61,058 nt of DNA, from the NCBI RefSeq assembly GCF_943912825.1, contig NZ_CALTUX010000008.1:1-61058 (forward strand), written 5' to 3'. This stretch comes from an uncultured Anaerococcus sp. (GTDB taxonomy: Bacteria > Bacillota > Clostridia > Tissierellales > Peptoniphilaceae). The position numbers were made by a program, and so were the translations under genes. The notes below the pieces were generated by a model, which saw only the letters and a list, made by a program, of their open reading frames with translations, was not told the DNA's origin and did no database searches. Of the stretch, positions 44,641 through 52,698 are shown in pieces; positions within the stretch are counted from its first letter, which is position 1, and the number at the start of each line of letters is the position of its first letter.

Positions 44641-45816
44641 TTAATAGTCTAGGACCTTTAAGACTTCTTCAAAAGAAGTCTCACCCTCCATTATTTGGAT
44701 TAGACCATTTATTAGCATTGGTCTGAACTTTTCTTTTTTTAGCTTATCCTTTAATTCCTTTGATTCTAGGCCGTAGTTTTTGAGGATGTCTTTAAATTCG
44801 TCATCTATTAGGATCACTTCTTCTACAGCCTGGCGTTCTAGGTAGCCTTTTTTGCATTTTGGGCAGCCTACAGGCCTGTAGATTTTTTTATTCCTATCTA
44901 CCCTTAGATATTTGCTTACTAATTCATATTCGAAGTCTGTCATGGCGTCGGCTTTTTTGCAAGTGCATAATTTTCTAACTAGCCTTTGGCTAGCCAGGGC
45001 ATTTATGGCCGATCTTATGAGAAATTCTTCTACTCCTAAGTCTTTTAGCCTTACTAAGGCTGATAGGGCATCGGTAGTGTGCGTTGTACTTAGGACTAAA
45101 TGGCCAGTTATAGCTGCCCTTATGGCTATGGCTGCTGTTTCCTTATCCCTTATCTCGCCAATCATTATTATGTCTGGGTCTTGGCGGAGGATGGCCCTTA
45201 GGATTTTGGGGTAGGTTAGGCCGATTTTTTCCTTTACTGATATTTGATTTATATTTTCTATCTTATATTCGACTGGGTCTTCGATTGAGACTATGTTGAC
45301 TTCTTCGGTATTTAGGCTTTCTAAAAGGCCGTAGAGGGAGGTGGACTTGCCTGAGCCTGTTGGCCCACTTATTAGAACCATGCCGCTTTTTTTGCTGATT
45401 GCCTTTTGCAATTTTTCCTTAGAGTTATTAGAAAAACCTAATAGCCTTGCCCTATTTTTAAATCTTTCTAAGGAGAGGATTCTTAGGACTAGCTTTTCGC
45501 CATTGACTGTGGCAAGGGTTGAAATCCTAAAATCGATGTTTTCAAAATTATCAAGCTTTAGGGCCCCGTCCTGGGGGAGGCGTTTTTCTGAAATATCCAT
45601 CTTGGCTAGGACCTTTATCTTAGATATTAGCATCTCGGCATTGGTTTTATTTAGGCCTAGGATATCAAATAAGATCCCATCTATCCTTAGTCTAATCTTG
45701 CCATAAGTTTCTTCTTGTTGGATATGGATATCAGATGCATTTTCTCTTATAGCGTGGCTTAATAAGTCGTTTATAAAGCCATCTATATCGGTCAAAATCT
45801 TTCTTTGGTCAAGCAT
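44641..45816 (-). CDS. GspE/PilB-type secretion ATPase
   Basis: 391 residues. Walker A LISGPTGSGKSTSLYGLLES, Asp box IVSIEDPVEYKIENINQI, Walker B DIIMIGEIRDKETA, His box GHLVLSTTHT, and a C-terminal zinc pair (CTC...CPKC). Motor for type IV pilus/competence pseudopilus assembly. The ATG at 45816 overlaps the comM stop (TAATG) and has a GGAG site; earlier starts lie in comM. It lacks the usual PilC/pilin genes nearby. Confidence 0.9.
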   Translation of the reverse strand: MLDQRKILTDIDGFINDLLSHAIRENASDIHIQQEETYGKIRLRIDGILFDILGLNKTNAEMLISKIKVLAKMDISEKRLPQDGALKLDNFENIDFRISTLATVNGEKLVLRILSLERFKNRARLLGFSNNSKEKLQKAISKKSGMVLISGPTGSGKSTSLYGLLESLNTEEVNIVSIEDPVEYKIENINQISVKEKIGLTYPKILRAILRQDPDIIMIGEIRDKETAAIAIRAAITGHLVLSTTHTTDALSALVRLKDLGVEEFLIRSAINALASQRLVRKLCTCKKADAMTDFEYELVSKYLRVDRNKKIYRPVGCPKCKKGYLERQAVEEVILIDDEFKDILKNYGLESKELKDKLKKEKFRPMLINGLIQIMEGETSFEEVLKVLDY

Positions 45817-47345
45817 TATACGCTCCAATATTTATCATCCAAGGACCTATATCTGATGGCTTCTAAGAGGTGCTTTTGGGTGATTTCTGAGCTTGCTTCA
45901 AGGTCTGCTATGGTTCTAGCCATCTTAAGGATTTTGTTATAGCTTCTTACCGAAAAATTATATTTGTTAAAGGCAACCTGACCGATTTTTTCAACATCTG
46001 GACTTAGTTTGATATATTTTTTCATCTGCCTGGTTGAAAGTAGGGCGTTAGTCTTAATTTTTTCGTCCTTGTATCGTGCACTTTGAATCTCCCTTGCCCT
46101 TACCACCTCGCTTTTTAGCTCAGCTGATGATTTGGACTTAGTATCTCCCCTTAAATCATCGTATTTAACCGGCTTTATCTCTATGTGGATGTCAATCCTA
46201 TCTAGGATTGGTGAAGAAATTTTATTTAAATATCTTCTAATCTCATTTATGGAGCAAGTGCATTCCTTAAGTGGATTGCCATAATTTCCGCATGGACATG
46301 GGTTCATAGCTGCAATTAGGATAAAATCTGATGGATATTTGACGCTTGCCTGGGCACGAGCCACGTTTATTTCCTTGTTTTCTAGGGGTTCTCTCAAAGC
46401 TTCGATGACATTTTTCTGGTATTCTGGAAACTCATCCAAAAACAAAACTCCCCTGTGAGCTAGGGTTATCTCACCTGGCTTTGGAACCGAATGGCCACCG
46501 CCTATGAGGGCTACCTGGCTTGATGAGTGGTGGGGTGCTCTGAAAGGTCTTTCATTTACAAGGTGACCGCTATCAAGAAGGCCCATAATAGAATATATTT
46601 TTGTAACCTCTACCCTTTCTTCAAAACTCATATCTGGAAGAATTGTTGGCAAATGCTTGGCTGAAAAAGTCTTTCCAGATCCTGGAGCCCCTATCATGAG
46701 TAGATTATGGCCTCCTGCAGCTGCTATTTGGAGGGCACGTTTGAGATTTTCCTGGCCCTTAAGGTCCTTAAAATCATAGTCATAGGATACCTTATCTTCA
46801 AGCAGGGCTGGATTTATCTTATAGGGACTTTTGCTAATATCTCCATTTAAAAAGCCGACAATCTCTTCTAACTTCATAAAAGGATAGACTTCTATATCAG
46901 ATATAATGGCACATTCCTCCCTATTTTCGTAAGGAATGATAAATTTATTAAAGCCCTTTTCTCTCATGGAAATAACCATGGCAAGAGCTCCCCTAATTGG
47001 CATAATTCTCCCATCTAAGGAAAGTTCTCCAAGAAAGATAAAGTCATCATTTATTCTTTCGATGATGCCCATAGAGCTTAGAAGGGAAATGGCAATAGGC
47101 AAATCTAGCTGGGTGCCTTCCTTTTTTAGGTCAGCTGGTGATAAATTTATGGTAATCCTGCCAGCTGGAAATTTATAGCCGGAATTTATTAGGGCAACTC
47201 TCACCCTGTCCTTGGCTTCGTTTATTGATGAATCTGGCAGGCCGACTATATTAAATTTTGGCAAGCCGCTTGTTATGTCGCTTTCAACCTCCACCAACCT
47301 TCCTTCAAGGCCAATTAGTGAAGTGGTATTAGTTTTTGAATACAT
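45816..47345 (-). CDS. comM: ComM/YifB-family Mg-chelatase-like AAA+ protein
   Basis: 509 residues: N-terminal Lon-like (ChlI) domain (SLIGLEGRLVEVESDITSGL), AAA+ with Walker A MIGAPGSGKTFSAKHLP and Walker B GVLFLDEFPEY, NPCPCGNYGNPLKECTC zinc-like Cys cluster, and C-terminal Mg-chelatase domain. ComM of Vibrio and Haemophilus is a hexameric helicase aiding branch migration in transformation. It is coupled to a GspE-type ATPase, which fits a DNA uptake theme. Confidence 0.9.
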   Translation of the reverse strand: MYSKTNTTSLIGLEGRLVEVESDITSGLPKFNIVGLPDSSINEAKDRVRVALINSGYKFPAGRITINLSPADLKKEGTQLDLPIAISLLSSMGIIERINDDFIFLGELSLDGRIMPIRGALAMVISMREKGFNKFIIPYENREECAIISDIEVYPFMKLEEIVGFLNGDISKSPYKINPALLEDKVSYDYDFKDLKGQENLKRALQIAAAGGHNLLMIGAPGSGKTFSAKHLPTILPDMSFEERVEVTKIYSIMGLLDSGHLVNERPFRAPHHSSSQVALIGGGHSVPKPGEITLAHRGVLFLDEFPEYQKNVIEALREPLENKEINVARAQASVKYPSDFILIAAMNPCPCGNYGNPLKECTCSINEIRRYLNKISSPILDRIDIHIEIKPVKYDDLRGDTKSKSSAELKSEVVRAREIQSARYKDEKIKTNALLSTRQMKKYIKLSPDVEKIGQVAFNKYNFSVRSYNKILKMARTIADLEASSEITQKHLLEAIRYRSLDDKYWSV

Positions 47346-47366
47346 ATTAACCCCCTGTCTTATTTA

Positions 47367-47375
47367 ATTATATCA
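47367..47375 (-). promoter_or_regulatory. Extended -10 promoter of comM
   Basis: Minus-strand TGATATAAT (47367-47375), a TGN extension on a consensus -10, with no clear -35 at 17 bases. Confidence 0.5.
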
Positions 47376-47399
47376 TAAAATTTATTACTTTTGACCAAA

Positions 47400-47424
47400 T
47401 AAAAAAGCTGAGCTTTCACTCAAC
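47400..47424 (-). terminator. Terminator of rluD-like gene, overlapping its stop
   Basis: Minus-strand GTTGAG/CTCAGC stem (47419-47424 with 47407-47412, one G-U pair) followed by TTTTTT. The TGA stop lies in the loop. Confidence 0.65.
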
Positions 47425-48333
47425 TTTTATCTTATCTTCATCAAGGCCTAAGATATTTAGATACTTCATAAATTCTTCTGGTGGCCTTTGCTTAAATTCT
47501 AGTTTTTCTCCATTTTTATCTTCAAAGGCTAGGTAGGTGCAGTGAAGAAGTGGATGGTCTAAGTTAAATTTGTGCTTGAAATTGCCATAGACCGGATCTC
47601 CTAGGAGGGGATGGTTTATATCTGTCATATGAACCCTTATCTGATGGGTCCTGCCTGTTATTATATGAACCCTAACTAGGGAAAATCCCTCGACCTCACT
47701 TAGGACCTCATATTCAGAAATAGCCTTTCTCCCAGAATTTAAGACAGCCATCTTTCTCCTATTGTGGGGGTCTCTACCTATAAAATTTTTTATCCTGGCT
47801 GATTTTTCCCTAAAATTACCAAAAACTATAGCCAGATATTCCTTTCTGACCTTTCTAGTTTCAAAAAGATTTTTGAGATAACGGTAGGAGTCGTTGTTTT
47901 TGGCAATTACCATAAGACCGGTCGTATCCTTATCAAGCCTATGGACAATACCTGGCCTATCTTCGCCGCCTATGTGGGAAAGATTGTCATAGCCATACTT
48001 AAAAAGTAAGGCATTTACAAGGGTTCCTGTAATAATTGACCCTGCTGGATGGACTATAAGGTTTTTTTGCTTGTTAATTACTGCAAAGTCATCATTTTCA
48101 TAGACCACATCTAGGGCAATATCTTCTGCAATTAATTCAGGAACTTCAAATAGGCTATCGTCGATAAAGATTTCATCGCCTTCTTTTAGCTTGAATGATG
48201 GTTTTATTTGATTTTCATTTACTAGTATAAGCTTATCCTTGATAAAGTCTTTTATCTTCTCCCTTGGTATTTCATCAAGTTCATCGGATATATACTTATC
48301 TACTCTTATCGTGTCATCTGCAATTAATATCAT
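47416..48333 (-). CDS. RluA/RluD-family pseudouridine synthase
   Basis: 305 residues: N-terminal S4 domain and catalytic domain with GIVHRLDKDTTGLMVIAKN (catalytic Asp in HRLD), then GRTHQIRVHMTDINHPLLGDPVYG. Modifies uridines in 23S rRNA or tRNA; exact target (RluD-type helix 69 or other) cannot be set by sight. It is convergent in order but co-directional with comM; a terminator separates the two. Confidence 0.92.
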   Translation of the reverse strand: MILIADDTIRVDKYISDELDEIPREKIKDFIKDKLILVNENQIKPSFKLKEGDEIFIDDSLFEVPELIAEDIALDVVYENDDFAVINKQKNLIVHPAGSIITGTLVNALLFKYGYDNLSHIGGEDRPGIVHRLDKDTTGLMVIAKNNDSYRYLKNLFETRKVRKEYLAIVFGNFREKSARIKNFIGRDPHNRRKMAVLNSGRKAISEYEVLSEVEGFSLVRVHIITGRTHQIRVHMTDINHPLLGDPVYGNFKHKFNLDHPLLHCTYLAFEDKNGEKLEFKQRPPEEFMKYLNILGLDEDKIKVE

Positions 48334-48346
48334 ATTTATTTCTTTT

Positions 48347-49618
48347 CTATAGGACTTTTTTGGCTTTTTCTACCATTTCTTCTGAGTTTTTGATATTAGC
48401 CAATAGCTTTGACCTAATATCTAGACTTGCCCTTGGAGATTTTTCTAGAAGGGTCCTTGCAGCTTCCAGGCTCCTGTTGTTATTATAAAAGGCTAGGGCA
48501 AGGCTGGTATTAATTTGGCTTAAATCTTTTTTATCAGTATAAATAAGTCTAATTAGGTTAAGGGTCCTATCTTCCTTACTTTCTATTTTATTTTTTGTAA
48601 GCTTAGCAAGGTTATCGCTTGCTCTAATTACAAGATTTTCAGAATTCTTGCTTGTTATTTCTAAATCATCTCTTATATTATCAACTGAACTTGTCTTTAG
48701 AAGTAAGCTTGCCGCCTCAGAGCTTACCTGGTTTTTATAGATGGCATAGGCTAATTTTTTCTCTCTTGTATTAATCCTAGCAAGGTCTGCCTTCTCCTTT
48801 TGGGACTTAAGTAGGGTCATTTTATTATCATAATTGATGTAGGCGTCTGTTATCTCAGAACCTAGGTCATTTATAAGGCTTATTTGCTCATCATGGCCAA
48901 TATTTGCCGTATCTTCTGTCAAAATACTGATAATAAAGCTAGACTTGCCAGTACTTATAAGGGCTAAGTCATTTTCAATATTTTTAAGCTCTCCAGTTTT
49001 GTTAAAAGAGTAAAAGCTAGGGTTGATATCTTTTAAAAGCTTGGCCCTTTTTGAAGATGAATCTTCCATAGAAGTCACCATATCTTTAGAAATATCGTCA
49101 TTTGACTTATAAATTTCAATAAAGCCTGCAATTAGGTCCTTAGAATTTGTTATATTTTCTTCTCCCTGCCCAAGCATCAGTCTATTTAATTTTGTCTTAT
49201 CTGACCTGGTGTATTTATAGATTGTTTGATTTATCCTATCAAAACCTAATTTTTCTATGAGGCGGTTTGTCGCATCATTATCAGAATTTCTCAAGGCTAG
49301 GTCAAGGTCTTCTTTTATATCTCTTGAATAAGGGAAATCTCCATCATAAATGGCATCTCTCATGCTAAGACCAATAAAAATTTTTATTGTAGATGCAGAT
49401 GGAAGATAAGGCTCATCGGCATTTGACATTCTAATGTCTATGTCACTTTCCCCACCAATTGATTTTACACTTATGTCATAAGTAAGCTTGCCGTCAATAG
49501 TCTTATAAATTGCATCATGGATATCTTCTTTGAGAGAATTTTCATCCGCTAAGGCATATTTCCCAAAACTTATAAAAAGTCCAAAGATTATTAGACTTAT
49601 TTTTAAAATTTTCTTCAT
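48347..49618 (-). CDS. Secreted serine hydrolase of class A beta-lactamase fold with C-terminal helical domain
   Basis: 423 residues. Signal peptide MKKILKISLIIFGLFISFGKYALA. Beta-lactamase-like core (about 40-270): SxxK in SASTIKIF (near residue 77), SDN in LRNSDNDATN, KTG in FNKTGELKN, and an omega-loop-like TKLNRLMLG. All three catalytic boxes are present, but the Glu of the deacylation ExxLN is not obvious. A helical Lys-rich extension (about 275-423) follows. Could be a penicillin-interacting or wall-processing enzyme rather than a true resistance enzyme. Confidence 0.75.
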   Translation of the reverse strand: MKKILKISLIIFGLFISFGKYALADENSLKEDIHDAIYKTIDGKLTYDISVKSIGGESDIDIRMSNADEPYLPSASTIKIFIGLSMRDAIYDGDFPYSRDIKEDLDLALRNSDNDATNRLIEKLGFDRINQTIYKYTRSDKTKLNRLMLGQGEENITNSKDLIAGFIEIYKSNDDISKDMVTSMEDSSSKRAKLLKDINPSFYSFNKTGELKNIENDLALISTGKSSFIISILTEDTANIGHDEQISLINDLGSEITDAYINYDNKMTLLKSQKEKADLARINTREKKLAYAIYKNQVSSEAASLLLKTSSVDNIRDDLEITSKNSENLVIRASDNLAKLTKNKIESKEDRTLNLIRLIYTDKKDLSQINTSLALAFYNNNRSLEAARTLLEKSPRASLDIRSKLLANIKNSEEMVEKAKKVL

Positions 49619-49663
49619 ATAGTCTCCTTATTACTAATCTTATCACATTTGGCTTAGCAAAGT

Positions 49664-50113
49664 CTAGATAGTGAAAATAATTAGGTAGCCCTTATTAGCC
49701 TTTGGAGAATAAAAATATAATTTTTCCTCACTCATTAGATCTAGGTCCATATAATAAATATCGTGATTTTTCCTAAATTCTTTAAGGTCATCTAGGATAT
49801 GGTGGTCAGGATTTTCTCTTTTTATAAGGTCAGTTAGATTTTCGTAGCGTTTTTCAAAAAAATCATTTATCTCTTTAAAATCTTTTATATTCCCTGGATC
49901 TTTTAGGCTAAAGGAATAAACATCTTCCCTATCATTGCCAAAGCCTCGCTCACTATAATATTCTAGCTTATAGGAAGACATCCTATCTCCTATTTCTTTT
50001 AAGTCCTTAATCTGAGAATTTTCCCTAAGTCTATTTAAAGCTAAGTTAAAAATCGCAATTAGACCAATGATGCTTATAAATATTATTATAAAAATTTTAA
50101 GTGATTTTTTCAT
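49664..50113 (-). CDS. Membrane-anchored small protein, unknown
   Basis: 149 residues: one N-terminal helix (about 7-26), then a 120-residue outside domain, charged, mostly helical (LKEIGDRMSSYKLEYYSERG, then EINDFFEKRYENLTDLIKRE), ending in a beta-like hydrophobic tail. No family recognised and no Cys. Lies between the serine hydrolase and the surface protein, on the same strand with modest gaps. Confidence 0.6.
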   Translation of the reverse strand: MKKSLKIFIIIFISIIGLIAIFNLALNRLRENSQIKDLKEIGDRMSSYKLEYYSERGFGNDREDVYSFSLKDPGNIKDFKEINDFFEKRYENLTDLIKRENPDHHILDDLKEFRKNHDIYYMDLDLMSEEKLYFYSPKANKGYLIIFTI

Positions 50114-50155
50114 TGTCTATCCCCTTCTTTTAAGATAATTTTATCGTAAATAAGC

Positions 50156-50187
50156 AAAAAAACAATCCACCCCTGAGGAATGGATTG
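50156..50187 (-). terminator. Terminator of the repeat surface protein gene
   Basis: Minus-strand CAATCCA/TGGATTG stem (50181-50187 with 50163-50169) followed by seven Ts. Confidence 0.88.
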
Positions 50188-50210
50188 TAATAGAGTTAAA
50201 CATTTATCTC

Positions 50211-51674
50211 TTATTTAGTTTTTTTATAGGCAAGACCTGCTCCGATTAGTCCAATTAGGGCCATTGATGAGCCGATTAGACCTGTCTTTGGGTTTTTAGC
50301 AGAAGCCTTGTTTTCTTTTTTAGACTTTTTATCTTCGTTTTTATTTTCTTGAGATTTTACTTCTTCAATTTTATAAATTTTGCCAAATTGGGCTGGATAA
50401 GAAGTTAGGACTACATCATCACTTGTTATTTTATATTCCTTACCTACTTTTAATTCGCTTTTTCCAAAATCTTTTTTAGGAACTAGGTACTTATCTTCCT
50501 TGTTTGATTTTCTAGCTACTGTTACGCCTTCTTCGTCGATTTTTTCAATAACGAAAGTATCTGTAAGCATGGTTTCTTTAGCCTTTTCTGCTGGTTTTTC
50601 TTTTTCTGGAGTTTTCTTTTTATCGGCTGCTTTCTCAGGCTTTTTAGAGGCTTCTTTTACTTCTTCAACCTTATATACAGCTGCAAATTGAGCTGGATCT
50701 GATGTTAGGATTTCTTCAGATGTTTCTATCTTGTAAGTTTTACCTACTTCTGGATTTACCTTGCCAAAGTCTTTTTTATTTAGATTGTATTTGTCTTCTT
50801 TGTTTCCTTTTTCATAAACTGTTACGAAATCGCCATTTACTTTTTCTACAACATACTCTTTGGTCATTTTTTTAGCTTGTTCTTTTTCAACTATAGAATA
50901 AATTTTATTAAATTGGGCTGGATTAGAAGTCATAACTATATCGTTAGTTGTAATTGTAAAGACTTTGCCTTTTTCAAGCTTCATGTCCTTAAATTCTTTT
51001 TTAGGAACATTGTAGACATTTGCTTCATTTCCTAGTTCATAAAGGTCTACACCTTCTTCGTAGATTTCTTTAACTACATAATCCTTTACAATTTTTTCTT
51101 CTTCAGTTTTTACCTCTTTTATTTGATGTATTTTAATAAATTTTGCAGGGTCAGAAGCTGTTAGAATATCATCGGCTGTTATTTCTACTTCTTTACCTTC
51201 TACAAGGTCAATATTTTTGAATTCACTCTTAGGAACATTATATAAATCATCTGGGTTAGATTTTTTATATAAGTCTACCCCTTCTGCATTTATTTTTTTA
51301 ATTACATAAGTATCAGTAAAAACGTGGCTTTCCTTACCTTCTATTACCCTATAGACTTTTACAAATTTTGCAGGATCAGATTCTAGGATTTCCCAAGATG
51401 TATAAAGGGTGAAGACTTTTCCTTCCTTAAGGTCCATTCCCTTAAAATAAGATTTTGGAACATTGTAGACTTCTGCTTCGTTATTAACTGCTACAAGGTC
51501 TACACCTTCTTCATAGATCTTTTTAATCTTATATTCTGCTACTTTTGGATTTGATATTGGGTCTTCTGCTTCGATTTCATTTACTTTTTGATTTTGGATT
51601 TGTTCGCTAGCGAAAGCAGTGTTAATTAACATAGCTGAGATTGCTAGGGCTAGTAATAATTTAGATTTTTTCAT
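50211..51674 (-). CDS. Wall-anchored surface protein with five tandem repeats
   Basis: 487 residues. Signal peptide 1-22 (ending INTAFA). Five imperfect repeats of about 75 residues fill 47-445, each with the pattern Y-x-V/I-x-K-I-x-x-E-G-V ... VPKxxF ... L-x-x-GK ... D-P-A-x-F-x-K-I-Y. The spacing of the VPK and GK parts recalls the DUF3006 OB-like fold (inference). A Lys/Glu/Pro linker divides repeats 4 and 5. The C-terminus NPKTG, a hydrophobic stretch and a KKTK tail form a sortase signal of NPxTG type rather than LPxTG. Its promoter holds a palindrome. Confidence 0.8.
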   Translation of the reverse strand: MKKSKLLLALAISAMLINTAFASEQIQNQKVNEIEAEDPISNPKVAEYKIKKIYEEGVDLVAVNNEAEVYNVPKSYFKGMDLKEGKVFTLYTSWEILESDPAKFVKVYRVIEGKESHVFTDTYVIKKINAEGVDLYKKSNPDDLYNVPKSEFKNIDLVEGKEVEITADDILTASDPAKFIKIHQIKEVKTEEEKIVKDYVVKEIYEEGVDLYELGNEANVYNVPKKEFKDMKLEKGKVFTITTNDIVMTSNPAQFNKIYSIVEKEQAKKMTKEYVVEKVNGDFVTVYEKGNKEDKYNLNKKDFGKVNPEVGKTYKIETSEEILTSDPAQFAAVYKVEEVKEASKKPEKAADKKKTPEKEKPAEKAKETMLTDTFVIEKIDEEGVTVARKSNKEDKYLVPKKDFGKSELKVGKEYKITSDDVVLTSYPAQFGKIYKIEEVKSQENKNEDKKSKKENKASAKNPKTGLIGSSMALIGLIGAGLAYKKTK

Positions 51675-51711
51675 GATACCCTCCTTAAATTTTGTATTAG
51701 CATCTTTCTTA

Positions 51712-51739
51712 ATTATATAATACCCAATAGGGTGTTAAA
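51712..51739 (-). promoter_or_regulatory. Promoter and palindromic operator of the surface protein gene
   Basis: Minus-strand TTTAAC (51734-51739), 16-base spacer, TATAAT (51712-51717). The spacer holds a near-palindrome ACCC-AATA-GGGT (51722-51733), so a bound protein would block RNA polymerase. Confidence 0.6.
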
Positions 51740-51762
51740 TTTGTGTTAATTTTGTAGAAATT

Positions 51763-51791
51763 TTGAAAGTTTTTTTTAAGTTGTATATTAA
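51763..51791 (+). promoter_or_regulatory. exoA promoter
   Basis: TTGAAA (51763-51768), 17-base spacer, TATTAA (51786-51791); 30 bases before the ATG. Confidence 0.55.
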
Positions 51792-51821
51792 TATAAGAAG
51801 AAAATAGCAAAGGAGATTTAA

Positions 51822-52649
51822 ATGAAATTTATTTCATGGAATATAGATTCACTAAATGCAGCCCTTACAAGCGATTCTAATAGGGCTGTGATGAGTCGTT
51901 TAGTATTAGATACTATCGCTAAGGAAGATGCTGATATCATTGCAATCCAAGAAACCAAACTTCCTCACGGAGGTCCTAGCAAAAAACATAAGGAAAAACT
52001 TGCTGAATATTTCCCTGATTATGATTATGTCTGGCTTTCAAGCCAGGAAGGAGCTCGCAAATCTTATGCAGGTACCATGACCCTTTATAAAAAAGGCCTA
52101 AAGCCTGAGGTTGACTTTCCTGTAATAGGTGCTCCATCTACAATGGATTTGGAAGGTAGGATTATTACCTTAGAATTTGAAGATTATTATTTCACCCATG
52201 TTTATACACCTAATGCAGGCGGCGAGCTTGCAAGACTAGCTGAAAGACAAGAATGGGACAAACTTTATGCAGATTATCTATCTAGTCTTGACAAAAATAA
52301 ACCAGTAATTGCCTGTGGCGACTACAATGTAGCTCACGAGGAAATTGACCTAGCCCATCCAGAAAACAACCACATGTCAGCTGGTTTTACAGACGAGGAG
52401 AGGGAAGGCTTTACTAACCTTTTAGCAAAGGGCTTTACAGACACCTTTAGACACATCCACGGCAATGTCGAAGGCAAGTACACCTGGTGGGCCCAAAGGG
52501 TAAAGACAAGTAAAATCAACAACTCAGGCTGGAGGATTGATTATTTCCTAGTTTCTGATAGGATTAAGGATTTAATCACAGATTCTGATATGATTAACTC
52601 AGGTGAAAGGCAAGACCACACCCCAATTGTTCTAGAAATCAATATATAA
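51822..52649 (+). CDS. exoA: Exodeoxyribonuclease III / AP endonuclease
   Basis: Base-excision-repair enzyme that cuts at abasic sites and trims 3' ends. 275 residues: FISWNIDSLNA, IIAIQETKLP (metal Glu), ACGDYNVAHEEIDLAHP and the C-terminal GWRIDYFLVS...RQDHTPIVLEI with the catalytic Asp-His pair. AAAGGAG site. Confidence 0.96.
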   Translation: MKFISWNIDSLNAALTSDSNRAVMSRLVLDTIAKEDADIIAIQETKLPHGGPSKKHKEKLAEYFPDYDYVWLSSQEGARKSYAGTMTLYKKGLKPEVDFPVIGAPSTMDLEGRIITLEFEDYYFTHVYTPNAGGELARLAERQEWDKLYADYLSSLDKNKPVIACGDYNVAHEEIDLAHPENNHMSAGFTDEEREGFTNLLAKGFTDTFRHIHGNVEGKYTWWAQRVKTSKINNSGWRIDYFLVSDRIKDLITDSDMINSGERQDHTPIVLEINI

Positions 52650-52652
52650 GAA

Positions 52653-52698
52653 AAAACCTTGAAGCATCCATTTTAAAATGGACTTCAAGGTTTATTTT
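52653..52698. terminator. Bidirectional terminator between exoA and mnmA
   Basis: 11-bp stem AAACCTTGAAG/CTTCAAGGTTT (52654-52664 with 52683-52693) with an inner CCATTTTAAAATGG palindrome and A/T-rich flanks. Confidence 0.92.

Noticed and set aside
45341..45706. 121-codon plus-strand open frame across the GspE-type ATPase
   Set aside because: Shadow frame; the minus-strand protein has all catalytic motifs.
48347..49618. Calling the serine hydrolase an antibiotic-resistance beta-lactamase
   Set aside because: The deacylation Glu is not clear and the extra C-terminal domain is atypical, so resistance cannot be claimed.
50211..51674. Repeat array that might be read as CRISPR
   Set aside because: The repeats are coding, about 225 bases long and diverged; there are no short identical repeats with spacers.
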